DNA from: Anaerolineales bacterium
GTDB taxonomy: Bacteria; Chloroflexota; Anaerolineae; Anaerolineales; Villigracilaceae
Assembly (NCBI GenBank): GCA_016789305.1
Contig: JAEURJ010000025.1
Location: 124,001 to 188,000 of the forward strand
DNA length: 64,000 bases
Direction of reading: 5' to 3'
Shown: positions 17,091 through 25,934 of the stretch, one piece after another
Layout: each line of letters starts with the position of its first letter
How positions within the stretch are numbered: the first letter of the stretch is position 1
Made by a program: the position numbers and the translations under genes
The notes under the pieces: model-generated
Told to the model about the DNA's origin: nothing
The model's database searches: none
The model's input: the letters and a program-made list of their open reading frames with translations, nothing else

Positions 17091-17528
17091 ATGCAATTTA
17101 CCAAGGACGAACTCTCCGAACTTCTCAATCAACCCAAGCCATTGCAACTGGCAGGCCTTGACCTAAGCAAAGCGGACCTGAACGAAGCCGATCTAAGCAA
17201 AGCCAATTTGAGCGGGGCCAATCTGGACGGCGCATTTCTCGATAAAGCAAGATTGCGCTATGCTGATCTACGCAAGGCAAACCTCGATGGTGCCAGCTTG
17301 AACAAGGCCAACCTGCATAATGCCACTTTGACCGAAGCCAATTTAAGCGATACCGACCTTCGTGAGGCGGATTTAAGCGGAGCCAAAATGCAAAATGTCA
17401 ATTTGAGTTTTGCCAATTTGAGCGGGGCAAACCTCAGCGGCGCTGATCTGACCGGCGCAAAATATAACATCCATACCCAATGGCCCAGCGGGTTTGAGCT
17501 GGGTACTTCCGGGACAATTCTGGAATAA
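17091..17528 (+). CDS. Pentapeptide-repeat protein
   Basis: The 145-aa protein is almost entirely A(D/N)LxX repeats, about nineteen units from residue 20 to 125 (e.g. ADLNEADLSKANLSGANL), which fold as a right-handed quadrilateral beta-helix. It has no signal or membrane segment, so it is probably cytosolic. Functions vary (DNA-gyrase protection, scaffolding), and none is shown here. AAAGGA lies about 6 bases before the ATG, and a TATAAT at 17061-17066 may be its -10 element. It diverges from the his operon and ends at a strong bidirectional terminator. Confidence 0.88.
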   Translation: MQFTKDELSELLNQPKPLQLAGLDLSKADLNEADLSKANLSGANLDGAFLDKARLRYADLRKANLDGASLNKANLHNATLTEANLSDTDLREADLSGAKMQNVNLSFANLSGANLSGADLTGAKYNIHTQWPSGFELGTSGTILE

Positions 17529-17540
17529 AAACGGCGAGAC

Positions 17541-17580
17541 AAAAAATAAGCGCGGACTTTATAGTCCGCGCTTATTTTTT
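17541..17580. terminator. Bidirectional terminator
   Basis: AAAAAATAAGCGCGGACT (17541-17558) and its exact complement (17563-17580) form an 18-bp stem with a TTAT loop and A/T tracts on both sides. It serves the pentapeptide gene and the convergent ROK kinase gene. Confidence 0.93.
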
Positions 17581-17590
17581 ATTAATTTCT

Positions 17591-18622
17591 TTACGATCTA
17601 TTTTTATATAAAGCTGCCAACGCCGCGCCGATGGATTGGGAGAGGTCCCCAAGCGCCGCAGGGACGATGCTCATCACGTCGCGCTGAGCAGGCCACAGAT
17701 ATTCATGCGCCGTGGAACGAAGGATTCCCAAGTAGCGTTCGCGGAATGCGGCGGTCGTGGCTTCCGGGTCCATCAGCCCGCCGCCGATGACGACAAACTT
17801 CGGGTCGAGCGCCATCGCCAAATTGGCGACATGGATTCCCATGGCCCTCGCCTGGAAGTCAAATAATTCTGTGGCGAGCGGGTCGCCTTTTTGGGCAAGT
17901 CCGCGCAAGGCAAAAACTTTTTCCTTTGCCGACAGGGACGATTTCGCCAGTTCGTGATCTGGATATTTTGCCAATTTTTCAGCGAGCAAATAGGGAAGGC
18001 CCGAAAGGCTGGTATAGACTTCAACACAGCCCCATGTGCGTCCGCATCCGCAAGGGTATGCCTTGGTATCGAGCAGCTGCAACGGTGCAGGCATGTGGCT
18101 GGCTTCCATGCCGGCCAAAGTATCGCCATCGAGCGCCAATCCGCTTTGATCGATGTAAGCGCATCCCAAACCAGAACCGGGGGCGAGCAAAACAACCGTT
18201 CCACTGCTCTGACCGCGCGCATGTTGCGCTTCTGCCACGCCGCCCATATTTCCATCGTTGCCCACCGTCAACGGAATGGCACGCCCGGCACGTTCCGCCA
18301 GGGCACTGCTGTAGGCAGTGTGAATGTCAAACCCGGCAAAGGCTTCGGGCAGGTTGGCCGAACGATCCAAAACGCCGTATCGTTGGAATGGACCGGGGAT
18401 GGCAAGCCCCACGCCGCCGATCTGCTCCCACTTCAGGTTGTTTTGAGTCAAATAGGTGTTGATGGCATCCACCCAGCTTTTGATCACGGCATCGGGACCC
18501 TGCGTTGAGTTGGTGGGGGACTGCAATAATTTTGTCGTAATGGTCGAACCATCGCTCCAAACACCGCCCACTTTGGATGTCGTCGCACCGCAATCGGTAC
18601 CGATATAAATGATCTTGTCCAT
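17591..18622 (-). CDS. ROK-family sugar kinase (glucokinase-like)
   Basis: The 343-aa protein starts IIYIGTDCGATTSKVGG, the ASKHA phosphate-1 loop. It carries GNDGNMGGVAEAQHARG with the catalytic Asp and the ROK zinc signature CGCGRTWGCVEVYTS. VVIGGGLMDPE near the C-terminus is the adenosine site. It lacks the N-terminal helix-turn-helix of ROK repressors, so it is a kinase (glucose, N-acetylhexosamine or similar). TATAAT with an upstream TG (minus strand, 18690-18685) may be its extended -10 element. It marks the left edge of the accessory island: the first mvaD relic lies 115 bases upstream of its start. Confidence 0.87.
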   Translation of the reverse strand: MDKIIYIGTDCGATTSKVGGVWSDGSTITTKLLQSPTNSTQGPDAVIKSWVDAINTYLTQNNLKWEQIGGVGLAIPGPFQRYGVLDRSANLPEAFAGFDIHTAYSSALAERAGRAIPLTVGNDGNMGGVAEAQHARGQSSGTVVLLAPGSGLGCAYIDQSGLALDGDTLAGMEASHMPAPLQLLDTKAYPCGCGRTWGCVEVYTSLSGLPYLLAEKLAKYPDHELAKSSLSAKEKVFALRGLAQKGDPLATELFDFQARAMGIHVANLAMALDPKFVVIGGGLMDPEATTAAFRERYLGILRSTAHEYLWPAQRDVMSIVPAALGDLSQSIGAALAALYKNRS

Positions 18623-18736
18623 TGGTTCTTTTACCTTCCCAGTGATTTTTATCTGCCGCGAAAGGGCCAGTATTTTTTCGGTCCATTATAACAACAATGA
18701 TCCCGGACAAAAGTCACTTCATGATAAACTCCGCTC

Positions 18737-18826
18737 ATGACAACTTCCACCGCCCAGGCGCACCCCAATATCGCCTTCACTAAGTTGTCGCGATAGAACA
18801 CAGATCCTGGTGACTGCGAGACTGGT
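18737..18826 (+). pseudogene. mvaD 5'-end relic, copy A
   Basis: From the ATG at 18737 the sequence reads MTTSTAQAHPNIAFTKLSR and then an in-frame TAG (18794). PNIAF followed by K is the start of diphosphomevalonate decarboxylase (PNIAFIKYWG in the intact gene at 56859). DNA similarity to copies B and C continues to about 18826, including GAACACAG and GGTGACTGC. The Ile-to-Thr change and the loss of about 6 bases in the YWGNRD region are shared by all three relics. Nothing further of the gene follows. Confidence 0.75.
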
Positions 18827-18934
18827 ATTGCCGGTTTTTACACGATTTACCAAAAGCTAAGAAGACCTCAGTGGTCTTTAGTTCGAATCTCGTCAAGACA
18901 GCCGGCAAAAAAGTGCCTCAAACATTCTATCCAC

Positions 18935-18971
18935 AAAAAAATTACCCGCCACCTGTCCAGGTGGCGGGTAA
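18935..18971 (-). terminator. Terminator of the arabinoside operon
   Basis: TTACCCGCCACCTG (18942-18955) and CAGGTGGCGGGTAA (18958-18971) form a perfect 14-bp stem. On the minus strand it is followed by seven T's, 48 bases after the GH51 stop codon. Confidence 0.93.
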
Positions 18972-19018
18972 CGTCTCCTGAGGAGACTCATCAAGGAGAA
19001 GTGATTCACAACAAAGAT

Positions 19019-20578
19019 TTAGCCCTTTTCAGTATCTTGTTCTGAAAACCTTATAACATTCCAGCTTAAGGCCGGAACCCGAAGCGTGAACTTTCCATCG
19101 TCAGTTTCATATTCATGATATGTCCTGGGGGCAACTGTATATGGTTCACTTTCCGAATTCACTGCTTTAACATCATTATGCTGAAGTACGATATGCTCTT
19201 CAAGGCAAAGGTTCTCAAATGCCCGCAGATCACAGGAAAGTTCAATGTGGTTTTCAGTGCTGCGATTGAGCGCAAAGATGCACAGGGAATCATCCTCGGC
19301 CAATACAGCAGCGGCATCGACAAAGGGCACATCATCGTAATCTGTTGAGCTATAAAGCGGGGACTTGATGACGGGTCGAAGGGCAGTCCCCCTTCCATAC
19401 TGCGAAACATGCATGAAGGGCCAGTAGATGGTCTGTGCCCAGCAGCTTGCCTTGCTGGTCATGATCGGTGCTATCACATTCACAAGCTGGGCGAGGCAGG
19501 CGATCTTGACCCGATCCGAGTTGCGCAGGAGTGTGATCAACATCCCACCCACCAGGAGGGCATCCTCAAAGTTGTACACATCCTCCAGCAGTGGAAGAGA
19601 TTGACCCCACCGATTTTGTTTTAGGATCTGCTTATCCTGTTCCGCTGAGTGATACCAGACATTCCATTCATCGAAAGACAAATTTAATTTCTTCTTGCTG
19701 TGCTTTTTCCCGCCAACTGCGTCGCAAAGCGATGCCACCGTCTTGATAAAAGCATCCATACCAATGTTCTTCGCAAGAAAGTTCGGCAGGTCATTGGTTG
19801 GGTTTGTATAGTATTGGTGCAACGAAACATAATCGACGTTCTCGTAGCACTGATCGAGCATCTCCAATTCCCAGGAGCCAAAAGTGGGCATGCCATGGAA
19901 GGAAGAACCGCATGCCACCACTTCGATGGATGGATCGACCCATTTCATCACTTTGGCAGTTTCATTGGCAGCTCGTCCATACTCATGGGCGGTCTTTTGT
20001 CCGATCTGCCAGGGACCGTCCATCTCGTTGCCCAGGCACCACAGCTTGATCCCGAACGGTTCTTCCGCCCCATTTTTTCTGCGCAGGTCACTCCAAAAGC
20101 TTCCACTTCTGTGATTGGCATACTCAACCACACTTCGTGCCGAATCTGGTCCACGTGTTCCAAGATTGACTGCGTACATGGCTTTGCTGCCTGCTTCCTT
20201 TGCCCAATCACAAAACTCGTGGAGTCCGAATTCGTTCGGCTCGGTGGTGGACCAGGCGAGATCAAGCCGCTTCGGGCGCTGCTCACGCGGACCGACCGAG
20301 TCTTCCCAGTTAAAGCCAGAGACAAAGTTGCCTCCCGGGTATCTCACAACCGAGACGTTTAACTTCTTGACCATCTCGATCACATCACGGCGGAACCCGT
20401 TCTGATCCGAGTTTGGGTTCCCCGGATCGTAAATTCCCCCATAGACTGCCCGCCCAAGGTGCTCAATGAACGATCCATATAAACGCTCATCCACCGCGGC
20501 GATCACGTAATCCTTATCAAGTACCAGGCTCGCCTTTTTCGTTGCTTTGTTGCTCGATGAGAGTGAATGTTCTTCCAT
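19019..20578 (-). CDS. GH51 alpha-L-arabinofuranosidase
   Basis: The 519-aa protein is a cytosolic GH51 enzyme (no signal peptide). RYPGGNFVSGFNWEDSVGP and DEFGLHEF-type segments mark the TIM barrel. The acid/base Glu lies in LWCLGNEMDGPWQ and the nucleophile Glu in LSFDEWNVWYH. A C-terminal beta-sandwich follows. It removes terminal alpha-L-arabinofuranosyl units from imported arabino-oligosaccharides. It is last in the operon GH127-binding protein-permease-permease-GH51, with AAAGGA overlapping the permease 3' end. Confidence 0.95.
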   Translation of the reverse strand: MEEHSLSSSNKATKKASLVLDKDYVIAAVDERLYGSFIEHLGRAVYGGIYDPGNPNSDQNGFRRDVIEMVKKLNVSVVRYPGGNFVSGFNWEDSVGPREQRPKRLDLAWSTTEPNEFGLHEFCDWAKEAGSKAMYAVNLGTRGPDSARSVVEYANHRSGSFWSDLRRKNGAEEPFGIKLWCLGNEMDGPWQIGQKTAHEYGRAANETAKVMKWVDPSIEVVACGSSFHGMPTFGSWELEMLDQCYENVDYVSLHQYYTNPTNDLPNFLAKNIGMDAFIKTVASLCDAVGGKKHSKKKLNLSFDEWNVWYHSAEQDKQILKQNRWGQSLPLLEDVYNFEDALLVGGMLITLLRNSDRVKIACLAQLVNVIAPIMTSKASCWAQTIYWPFMHVSQYGRGTALRPVIKSPLYSSTDYDDVPFVDAAAVLAEDDSLCIFALNRSTENHIELSCDLRAFENLCLEEHIVLQHNDVKAVNSESEPYTVAPRTYHEYETDDGKFTLRVPALSWNVIRFSEQDTEKG

Positions 20579-20584
20579 GTAAAC

Positions 20585-21451
20585 TTATCCTTTGACGCTT
20601 CCGGCAGTCATCCCTTCTATGAAGAACTTTTGCATGCTGATAAATAGTATCACGATCGGGAGGATGGATAATACCGACCCGGCGATCAACAGTTGATAAT
20701 TATTTCCGTAGGGTGTCATCAAGCTGCTCAAGCCAATCGGCAGGGTAAATTTTGAGCTATCCTTTATGACAAGTAATGGCCATAAATACGCATTCCACGA
20801 AGCCATCCCGAGGAAGATCGCCATGGCAGCCAGTGCGGGCTTCATGGTCGGCAGGATCAATCGCAGGAAAATTCCATACTCGCTGCACCCATCGATCCGC
20901 CCCGAATCCACGATCTCTCTTGGAATGCTCTTCATAAATTGCATGAAGAAAAATATGGCAATTGGATGTGCCAGATAGGGAAGAATGACCCCCCAATAGG
21001 TATTGGGTAACTTTAAGGCAATGATTTCCTTATATAAGGGGATCATCAGAATTTCGAACGGGATCATCATCAGGATGAGCACACAAACGAGCAAAGCTGT
21101 TTTCCCCTTGAACTCATAAAATGCGAACCCATATCCCACCCATGCGCTGACAAACAATGTTGAGGCAGTCTGCATGAAAGTGAGTAACAGACTGTTCCCG
21201 AACCATCGAAAGTATTTATGAGAACCGCTAAATACATATTCGTAGTTCTCAAGATTGAGACGTTTGAAATCAGCGGTCAGGTTGAAACCATTTCTGATGA
21301 TCTCACCACTGTCCTTAAAGGAAGTCAACACAATTGAAGCAAAAGGGATCAGCGCAACGACACCCAAAAGGATGAAAAAGAGCACCAGCAGGGTCCCTGT
21401 GATGCGGCGCTGAACAGGTGTTGGAATATAAAGGTGACTTGTTGTTGCCAT
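20585..21451 (-). CDS. Sugar ABC transporter permease, MalG type
   Basis: The 288-aa inner-membrane protein has six predicted segments and the EAA loop IVDSGRIDGCSEYGIFLRLIL (about residues 188-208; shown only by its EAA-like spacing), which docks the ATPase. It ends MTAGSVKG as MalG-type permeases do. With the adjacent MalF-type permease and binding protein it should import arabinosides. No ATPase gene is present, so a shared MsmK-like ATPase elsewhere is likely. One base separates it from the upstream permease. Confidence 0.93.
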   Translation of the reverse strand: MATTSHLYIPTPVQRRITGTLLVLFFILLGVVALIPFASIVLTSFKDSGEIIRNGFNLTADFKRLNLENYEYVFSGSHKYFRWFGNSLLLTFMQTASTLFVSAWVGYGFAFYEFKGKTALLVCVLILMMIPFEILMIPLYKEIIALKLPNTYWGVILPYLAHPIAIFFFMQFMKSIPREIVDSGRIDGCSEYGIFLRLILPTMKPALAAMAIFLGMASWNAYLWPLLVIKDSSKFTLPIGLSSLMTPYGNNYQLLIAGSVLSILPIVILFISMQKFFIEGMTAGSVKG

Positions 21452-21452
21452 G

Positions 21453-22346
21453 TCAATTCTTCTCCTTACCCATGCCGCCAGTCAGCCTCAGTTGGAACAA
21501 GTTGGTGGTGAGGACAACCACAAGCAGGGAGAGCCCGGCAGCAGACGCAAAACCGATCTCGCCCTGGCTGATGCCTTGTCGATAGATAAAACCCACCATC
21601 GTCAGCCCAATATTCATAGGTGAGGTTCGACCTGCCCAAAGCATCTGGCTTTCGACAAACATAGCCAGGCCGCCATAGATGCTGATGGTCAACACATAGA
21701 TGATCGTGGGCATCAGCAAGGGAACTGTCACATATCTGAATCTTTGCAAAGTGCTTGCGCCATCCACTTCGCAAGCCTCATACAAATCCACCGGAATGCT
21801 GTTCAAACCAGACAGGAAATAGATGATATTCATGCCTGTCCAGCGCCAGGTTGCCAGGGTAACCAGCACTGCCATAGCGGGCCAGCGCAAACCCAGCCAG
21901 CGGACTTTTTCTCCGCCAAATACATCGATCATGATTTGATTGGCAAGAGCGGTATCGGTTTCATTGAACATAAATCGAAAGGTCAAACCTGCGACCACAA
22001 CACTACACAGAACTGGCAGGAAGAGAACTGCCCGAAAAAAGCCACTGCCCCGCATGGATTTGCTGTTGAGCATGCAGGCAAGGATCATGGGAAACGGAAT
22101 CAGAACCAGCAGAGTGAAAGCCGTATAGATCAGGCTATTGCGAATTGCAATGGGAAGTTCCGAACTTGCCAATAGTGCCTTGTAGTTGTCAAACCCTATG
22201 AAACGAACATCATTGATGTTAACTTTTTGAAAACTCATCACAATTGTGCTACCGATCGGGTAAATAAAGAAAACTGCAAAAAGAACCACAAACGGTAGAA
22301 CAAAAATATAAGGCGCAACTTTGGGTGAGTTCCAGTTCAGTTTCAT
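21453..22346 (-). CDS. Sugar ABC transporter permease, MalF type
   Basis: The 297-aa protein has six membrane segments and the EAA-type loop LYEACEVDGASTLQRFRYV. The ATG at 22346 (MKLNWNSPK) has a strong GGAGG 6 bases upstream, so a frame extended to 22403 is unlikely. It follows the substrate-binding protein gene after a hairpin-bearing gap. Confidence 0.93.
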   Translation of the reverse strand: MKLNWNSPKVAPYIFVLPFVVLFAVFFIYPIGSTIVMSFQKVNINDVRFIGFDNYKALLASSELPIAIRNSLIYTAFTLLVLIPFPMILACMLNSKSMRGSGFFRAVLFLPVLCSVVVAGLTFRFMFNETDTALANQIMIDVFGGEKVRWLGLRWPAMAVLVTLATWRWTGMNIIYFLSGLNSIPVDLYEACEVDGASTLQRFRYVTVPLLMPTIIYVLTISIYGGLAMFVESQMLWAGRTSPMNIGLTMVGFIYRQGISQGEIGFASAAGLSLLVVVLTTNLFQLRLTGGMGKEKN

Positions 22347-22415
22347 GTTCGACCTCCAGAGTTTGACCGGCTGGCGTAATAAACCTGGGGAGAGATGTTC
22401 CAACTATACTATGAA

Positions 22416-22456
22416 GAGATAGAGCCCATTGCGAGATGACTTGTGGGCCCTATCTC
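22416..22456 (-). promoter_or_regulatory. Intercistronic hairpin after the binding-protein gene
   Basis: GAGATAGAGCCCA (22416-22428) and TGGGCCCTATCTC (22444-22456) form a 13-bp stem with one mismatch, between the binding-protein stop (22475) and the permease ribosome site. No T run follows. Such hairpins often protect the abundant binding-protein message (inference). Confidence 0.6.
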
Positions 22457-22474
22457 CTATTCATGCAGGCTCGA

Positions 22475-23851
22475 TTAGTCTTGCGGGTCCGCTTGGGACA
22501 TCAATTCGGCCTGAGTCTCTTCCATCACTGTTACCGGATCCTCACCATCTACGAGAATCCGATTCCAGGTATTGGTGCTGAGATATGTGTTGATCGTACC
22601 TGTATTCTGCATGGTCTTGATCGTGAACATCTGATCCTTGACCAGGAACAGCACGTCGAACGGGTTGGTCTGGAAATACTGGAGGAACTTGTTTCCCGGA
22701 TCTTTTGTAACTTCCAGGTTCTCATATACTTTTACGTTGATCGGATCGAAACCAATATCGGTCCATAGGGTGGCGCTGCCAAGCTCGCTTAATTTTGCCC
22801 AGGTGATAAATCTGGCGGCAAGGTCAGCATTGGGGCTGTTTTTGTAAACGGTGGTACCAGTGCCGCCCAGACCCATGGACTTGTAGGAACTGTCATCCCA
22901 AACAGGCAGCGGGGCGATTGCGATCTTGCCAGCCAGCTGCGGCATTTCGTCTGAGAAGCGGCTCATATACCAGAGTGGGTACATCAGAGCTGCCACATCA
23001 CCGTTTGCCACAGCTGCCTTGCCTTCATCGGTGTCGGCGTTGCCACCAGGGATCAAACTGCAGATGTCTTCATCCTTCCATTTCTTGATCTCAGCCACTG
23101 CTTTCATGGCTTCGGGGGTCGTAAGCTGCGGCATTCCCTGATCGTCGATCAAGTCCTTGCCCTGTTCGCCCAGGAGGACTGTGAACTGGTATGCACCGTA
23201 GGTTTCGCAGTAGTTCATGTACTTGCCAGTGTTATCCTTATAGGTTTTCAAGGCTTTCTCATAATCAGCCCAGGTCTTGATGGTGGTGTAATCAACGCCG
23301 CCCTGCTCCAGCAGTTCTGTGTTGTAGTACATGACGGTGGCGCCCAGGTGGCTGGGAGCGCCATACAAATGACCGTCCTTGCTGAAGACATCCATGATGG
23401 GGGCCACAAGATCGGCTTTATATGGTTCAGCATACGGATTCAGGTCAAGCAATTGAACATCACCTTCCATGAATTGAGGCCAGCGGCTGATCTCAATATC
23501 GGCGATATCGGGCAGGCCTTCACCCGCCATCATCCCAGCGTAGAGCTGGTCATGGATTTCGGTCCACGGGATTTTGGTGGGGACGATCGCGATCTGCTCA
23601 TCCGGGTGTTCTGCATTCCAGGTTTCCGCCATTTTTTGGAAGAACGTAAGATGCTGGTCGATGAATGACCAAACGGTCAATTCGGTAACCTTGCCGGTTG
23701 CTGCTTCCGCAGGAGCATCTGCAGCGACTGCTTCGGTCGCCGGGTCAGCAGCGGGCTGCTCGGCTGCCGGCTGAGGTGCCGCGCAACCAGCAAGGAGACT
23801 GAGCACCAACACCACAAAGAGAAAAATGGATGCAAGTCTTGTTGTCTTCAT
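22475..23851 (-). CDS. Sugar ABC transporter substrate-binding lipoprotein
   Basis: About 458 aa. A basic start (MKTTR), hydrophobic core and lipobox LLAGC show an anchored lipoprotein. An Ala/Pro/Glu-rich linker follows, then a family-1 extracellular solute-binding fold (WSFIDQHLTFFQKMAETWN; the AALMYPLWY region). The ATG at 23851 is preferred over the GTG at 23863, which has no ribosome site; both overlap or abut the GH127 stop. Neighbouring GH51, GH127 and GH43 genes point to arabino-oligosaccharide as ligand (inference). Confidence 0.93.
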   Translation of the reverse strand: MKTTRLASIFLFVVLVLSLLAGCAAPQPAAEQPAADPATEAVAADAPAEAATGKVTELTVWSFIDQHLTFFQKMAETWNAEHPDEQIAIVPTKIPWTEIHDQLYAGMMAGEGLPDIADIEISRWPQFMEGDVQLLDLNPYAEPYKADLVAPIMDVFSKDGHLYGAPSHLGATVMYYNTELLEQGGVDYTTIKTWADYEKALKTYKDNTGKYMNYCETYGAYQFTVLLGEQGKDLIDDQGMPQLTTPEAMKAVAEIKKWKDEDICSLIPGGNADTDEGKAAVANGDVAALMYPLWYMSRFSDEMPQLAGKIAIAPLPVWDDSSYKSMGLGGTGTTVYKNSPNADLAARFITWAKLSELGSATLWTDIGFDPINVKVYENLEVTKDPGNKFLQYFQTNPFDVLFLVKDQMFTIKTMQNTGTINTYLSTNTWNRILVDGEDPVTVMEETQAELMSQADPQD

Positions 23852-23855
23852 TGTA

Positions 23856-25757
23856 TTACTCACTTTCTTGAATATTGGATTTTGCTTGTTTTTCAGTCAA
23901 CCAAACACGCATTTCGTTTTCGCCACGGTTGCCCCAATGGCTGTAAGGGATGAATGTAATTTCACGCGGCTCATATACACAGGGTTGAGAATCATATAAT
24001 TTCTTTTCCCAGTTCAGGTCCGACACGCTGTATCCCGTTGTTTTCAGAATGGGCAGATCCTCTTGCAGCCAGTCAGCCTTCTCTTCAGTGAACACCGCAT
24101 CCACAGGCAATCGAAGTGCACTAAGCGGTACTTCGTTGTCAGATCCCTCCACGCAGTAGATGGTTTGCCCTCTTTGAACACAGGTTTTCCCCGTCAGGGC
24201 TGACACGGATGGGTGTGCCCGCAGCAGTCGAATCACCGGCTTCAAGGAATAGGAGTACTGCCGCTTTCCACCTGCATGGTGAAGAGAGAAGTATCCATTA
24301 CTGGGATTTCCGAACTGATCGCCGATAAGCTCTGAATTTTCTGGAAGTCGTAAAAAGACATCCGTGGGTCCCCCATCAACCATAAGTGTATATGTGTCAC
24401 CGTCGTGACAAAGTTTTACATAAAGACCTCCTTGTTCAAATGAAGAACCAATGTGGGAAAGAATATACAAACGGTCATTATCCAAAGCATAAATATATCC
24501 GCACATCGAGGTAAGTATTCTCGCCAGATTGGGCGGACAGCATGCAACACCGAACCATTTCTGTCTCTGCGTTTTTACATGGGAAAGCATGGGGTTGCTC
24601 GATACGGTCTGGGGAACAACCTCCAGTGGATTCACATAAAAAAAGTGTTTCCCATCGCGACCCATCCCTGAAAGGACATTGTTGTGCAGGACCTGTTCCC
24701 AGACATCGTAGTAGGACTTCCTGGGATCAAGCAGCCACATTCGGGAGGAAAACAACATAAGGCCAATCGATGCGCATGATTCGGCATAGGCGCTATCAGA
24801 TGGCAGATCGAAATCAACAGTGAAACGTTCCCCCGAACACGCGGACCCCACTCCTCCCGTTACATACATCTGGCGCGAAACCGTGTTTTCATATAACCGT
24901 TTGCACGCCTCGATCAATGCAGGGTCATTCGTCAGGCGGGCGAAATCTGCCATGCCGCTGAAAAGATACATTGCCCGCACTGCATGACCTGTAACACGCA
25001 GCTGTTCACGGACTGGCAAGTGTGACTGGAAATAATCTGCCTTGAAATGTTCCATCTCGGGAAAAATATACGCATGCCCATCCTGCTGGCGTTCTTCCTC
25101 GAATATGTTTTTTCCCACACCGCGCTCATTGATAAAGTAGCCCGCCAGAGAAAGGTATCTTTCTTTACATGTCACTTCGTACAGGCGGATCAGTGCCAGC
25201 TCGATCTCAGGGTGACCTGGGTACCCGCGCCGCTTGTCTGTTCCAAAGATCGAGTGGATCAGATCGGCAAAACGGCAGGCGACATCCAGAAGTTTGACTT
25301 TCCGCGTGGCCTGATAATGAGCAACTGCCGCCTCCATCAAGTGACCGGCACAATACAACTCATGCCCTTCCATGAGATTTGTCCAGCGTTTTTCCGGTGC
25401 AACAACGGTGAAATAGGTGTTCAAATACCCATCTGGTTGCTGCGCCGCCTCGATCAAGTCAATTACCTGGTCGCACAGATCGTTCAGCCTCGGATCGTTA
25501 TCAAGAGCAAGGCAATAGGAAACCGCCTCCAGCCATTTGTATAGGTCGGAATCCCCAAAAACAGGCCCGTAGTATTGAGCATTAGACAATCCAGCAGCGA
25601 TCTTGAAGTTTTCGATGCAACGGCTTTTTTCTGCATTTTCAACGCGGCCGTTGAGAATTTCCCACATATGAGGCAAAACGACATTTCGTACAAGGTCAAA
25701 TTGCTTTGACCAGAGCGGGTCATCCAACTTGATGCAGGAGGCAGGAACGAATTTCAT
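23856..25757 (-). CDS. GH127 beta-L-arabinofuranosidase (DUF1680 family)
   Basis: About 633 aa, full length for GH127. The (alpha/alpha)6 barrel shows AQQPDGYLNTYF, EGHELYCAGHLMEAAVAHY and the zinc/catalytic Cys block GVACCPPNLARIL; the Cys acts as nucleophile in characterised members such as HypBA1. No signal peptide, hence cytosolic. It releases beta-L-arabinofuranose from beta-arabino-oligosaccharides. The ATG at 25757 (MKFVPASC) is chosen because AGGG lies upstream; a longer frame would run into the operator. First gene of the operon. Confidence 0.92.
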   Translation of the reverse strand: MKFVPASCIKLDDPLWSKQFDLVRNVVLPHMWEILNGRVENAEKSRCIENFKIAAGLSNAQYYGPVFGDSDLYKWLEAVSYCLALDNDPRLNDLCDQVIDLIEAAQQPDGYLNTYFTVVAPEKRWTNLMEGHELYCAGHLMEAAVAHYQATRKVKLLDVACRFADLIHSIFGTDKRRGYPGHPEIELALIRLYEVTCKERYLSLAGYFINERGVGKNIFEEERQQDGHAYIFPEMEHFKADYFQSHLPVREQLRVTGHAVRAMYLFSGMADFARLTNDPALIEACKRLYENTVSRQMYVTGGVGSACSGERFTVDFDLPSDSAYAESCASIGLMLFSSRMWLLDPRKSYYDVWEQVLHNNVLSGMGRDGKHFFYVNPLEVVPQTVSSNPMLSHVKTQRQKWFGVACCPPNLARILTSMCGYIYALDNDRLYILSHIGSSFEQGGLYVKLCHDGDTYTLMVDGGPTDVFLRLPENSELIGDQFGNPSNGYFSLHHAGGKRQYSYSLKPVIRLLRAHPSVSALTGKTCVQRGQTIYCVEGSDNEVPLSALRLPVDAVFTEEKADWLQEDLPILKTTGYSVSDLNWEKKLYDSQPCVYEPREITFIPYSHWGNRGENEMRVWLTEKQAKSNIQESE

Positions 25758-25788
25758 AAATACCCTATGAAAGATGAAAATTCTACAC

Positions 25789-25836
25789 AGAAAACGTTTA
25801 CTATGCAAATTATACAGAAAACGTTTTCTGTGTCAA
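25789..25836 (-). promoter_or_regulatory. Promoter and two LacI-type operators of the arabinoside operon
   Basis: On the minus strand TTGACA (25836-25831), a 16-base spacer and TATAAT (25814-25809) make a near-consensus promoter. The palindrome ACAGAAAACGTTTTCTGT (25814-25831) fills the spacer, and AGAAAACGTTTACT (25789-25802) lies just downstream of the start point. Both have the CG-centred AAACGTTT core of LacI/CcpA-type operators, so the divergent LacI protein should block this promoter directly. Confidence 0.85.
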
Positions 25837-25862
25837 GAGGCAAGTTTTTTACCCATTTTATG

Positions 25863-25910
25863 TTGACATATTAGGATACTTCCATTACACTTATATAGTA
25901 AACGTTTTCT
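25863..25910 (+). promoter_or_regulatory. Promoter and operator of the arabinoside LacI gene
   Basis: TTGACA (25863-25868), a 17-base spacer and TACACT (25886-25891) precede the operator AGTAAACGTTTTCT (25897-25910), which overlaps the expected start point. This suggests autoregulation by the LacI protein encoded at 25935. Confidence 0.7.
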
Positions 25911-25934
25911 TTTTTCGTCCCAAGGAAAGATTCG

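Noticed and set aside
18830..18906. Possible tRNA: 77 bases closed by GCCGGTT/AGCCGGC with TTCGAAT
   Set aside because: The D arm is missing, the T stem does not pair around TTCGAAT, and six extra bases separate it from the acceptor strand. At most a decayed relic.
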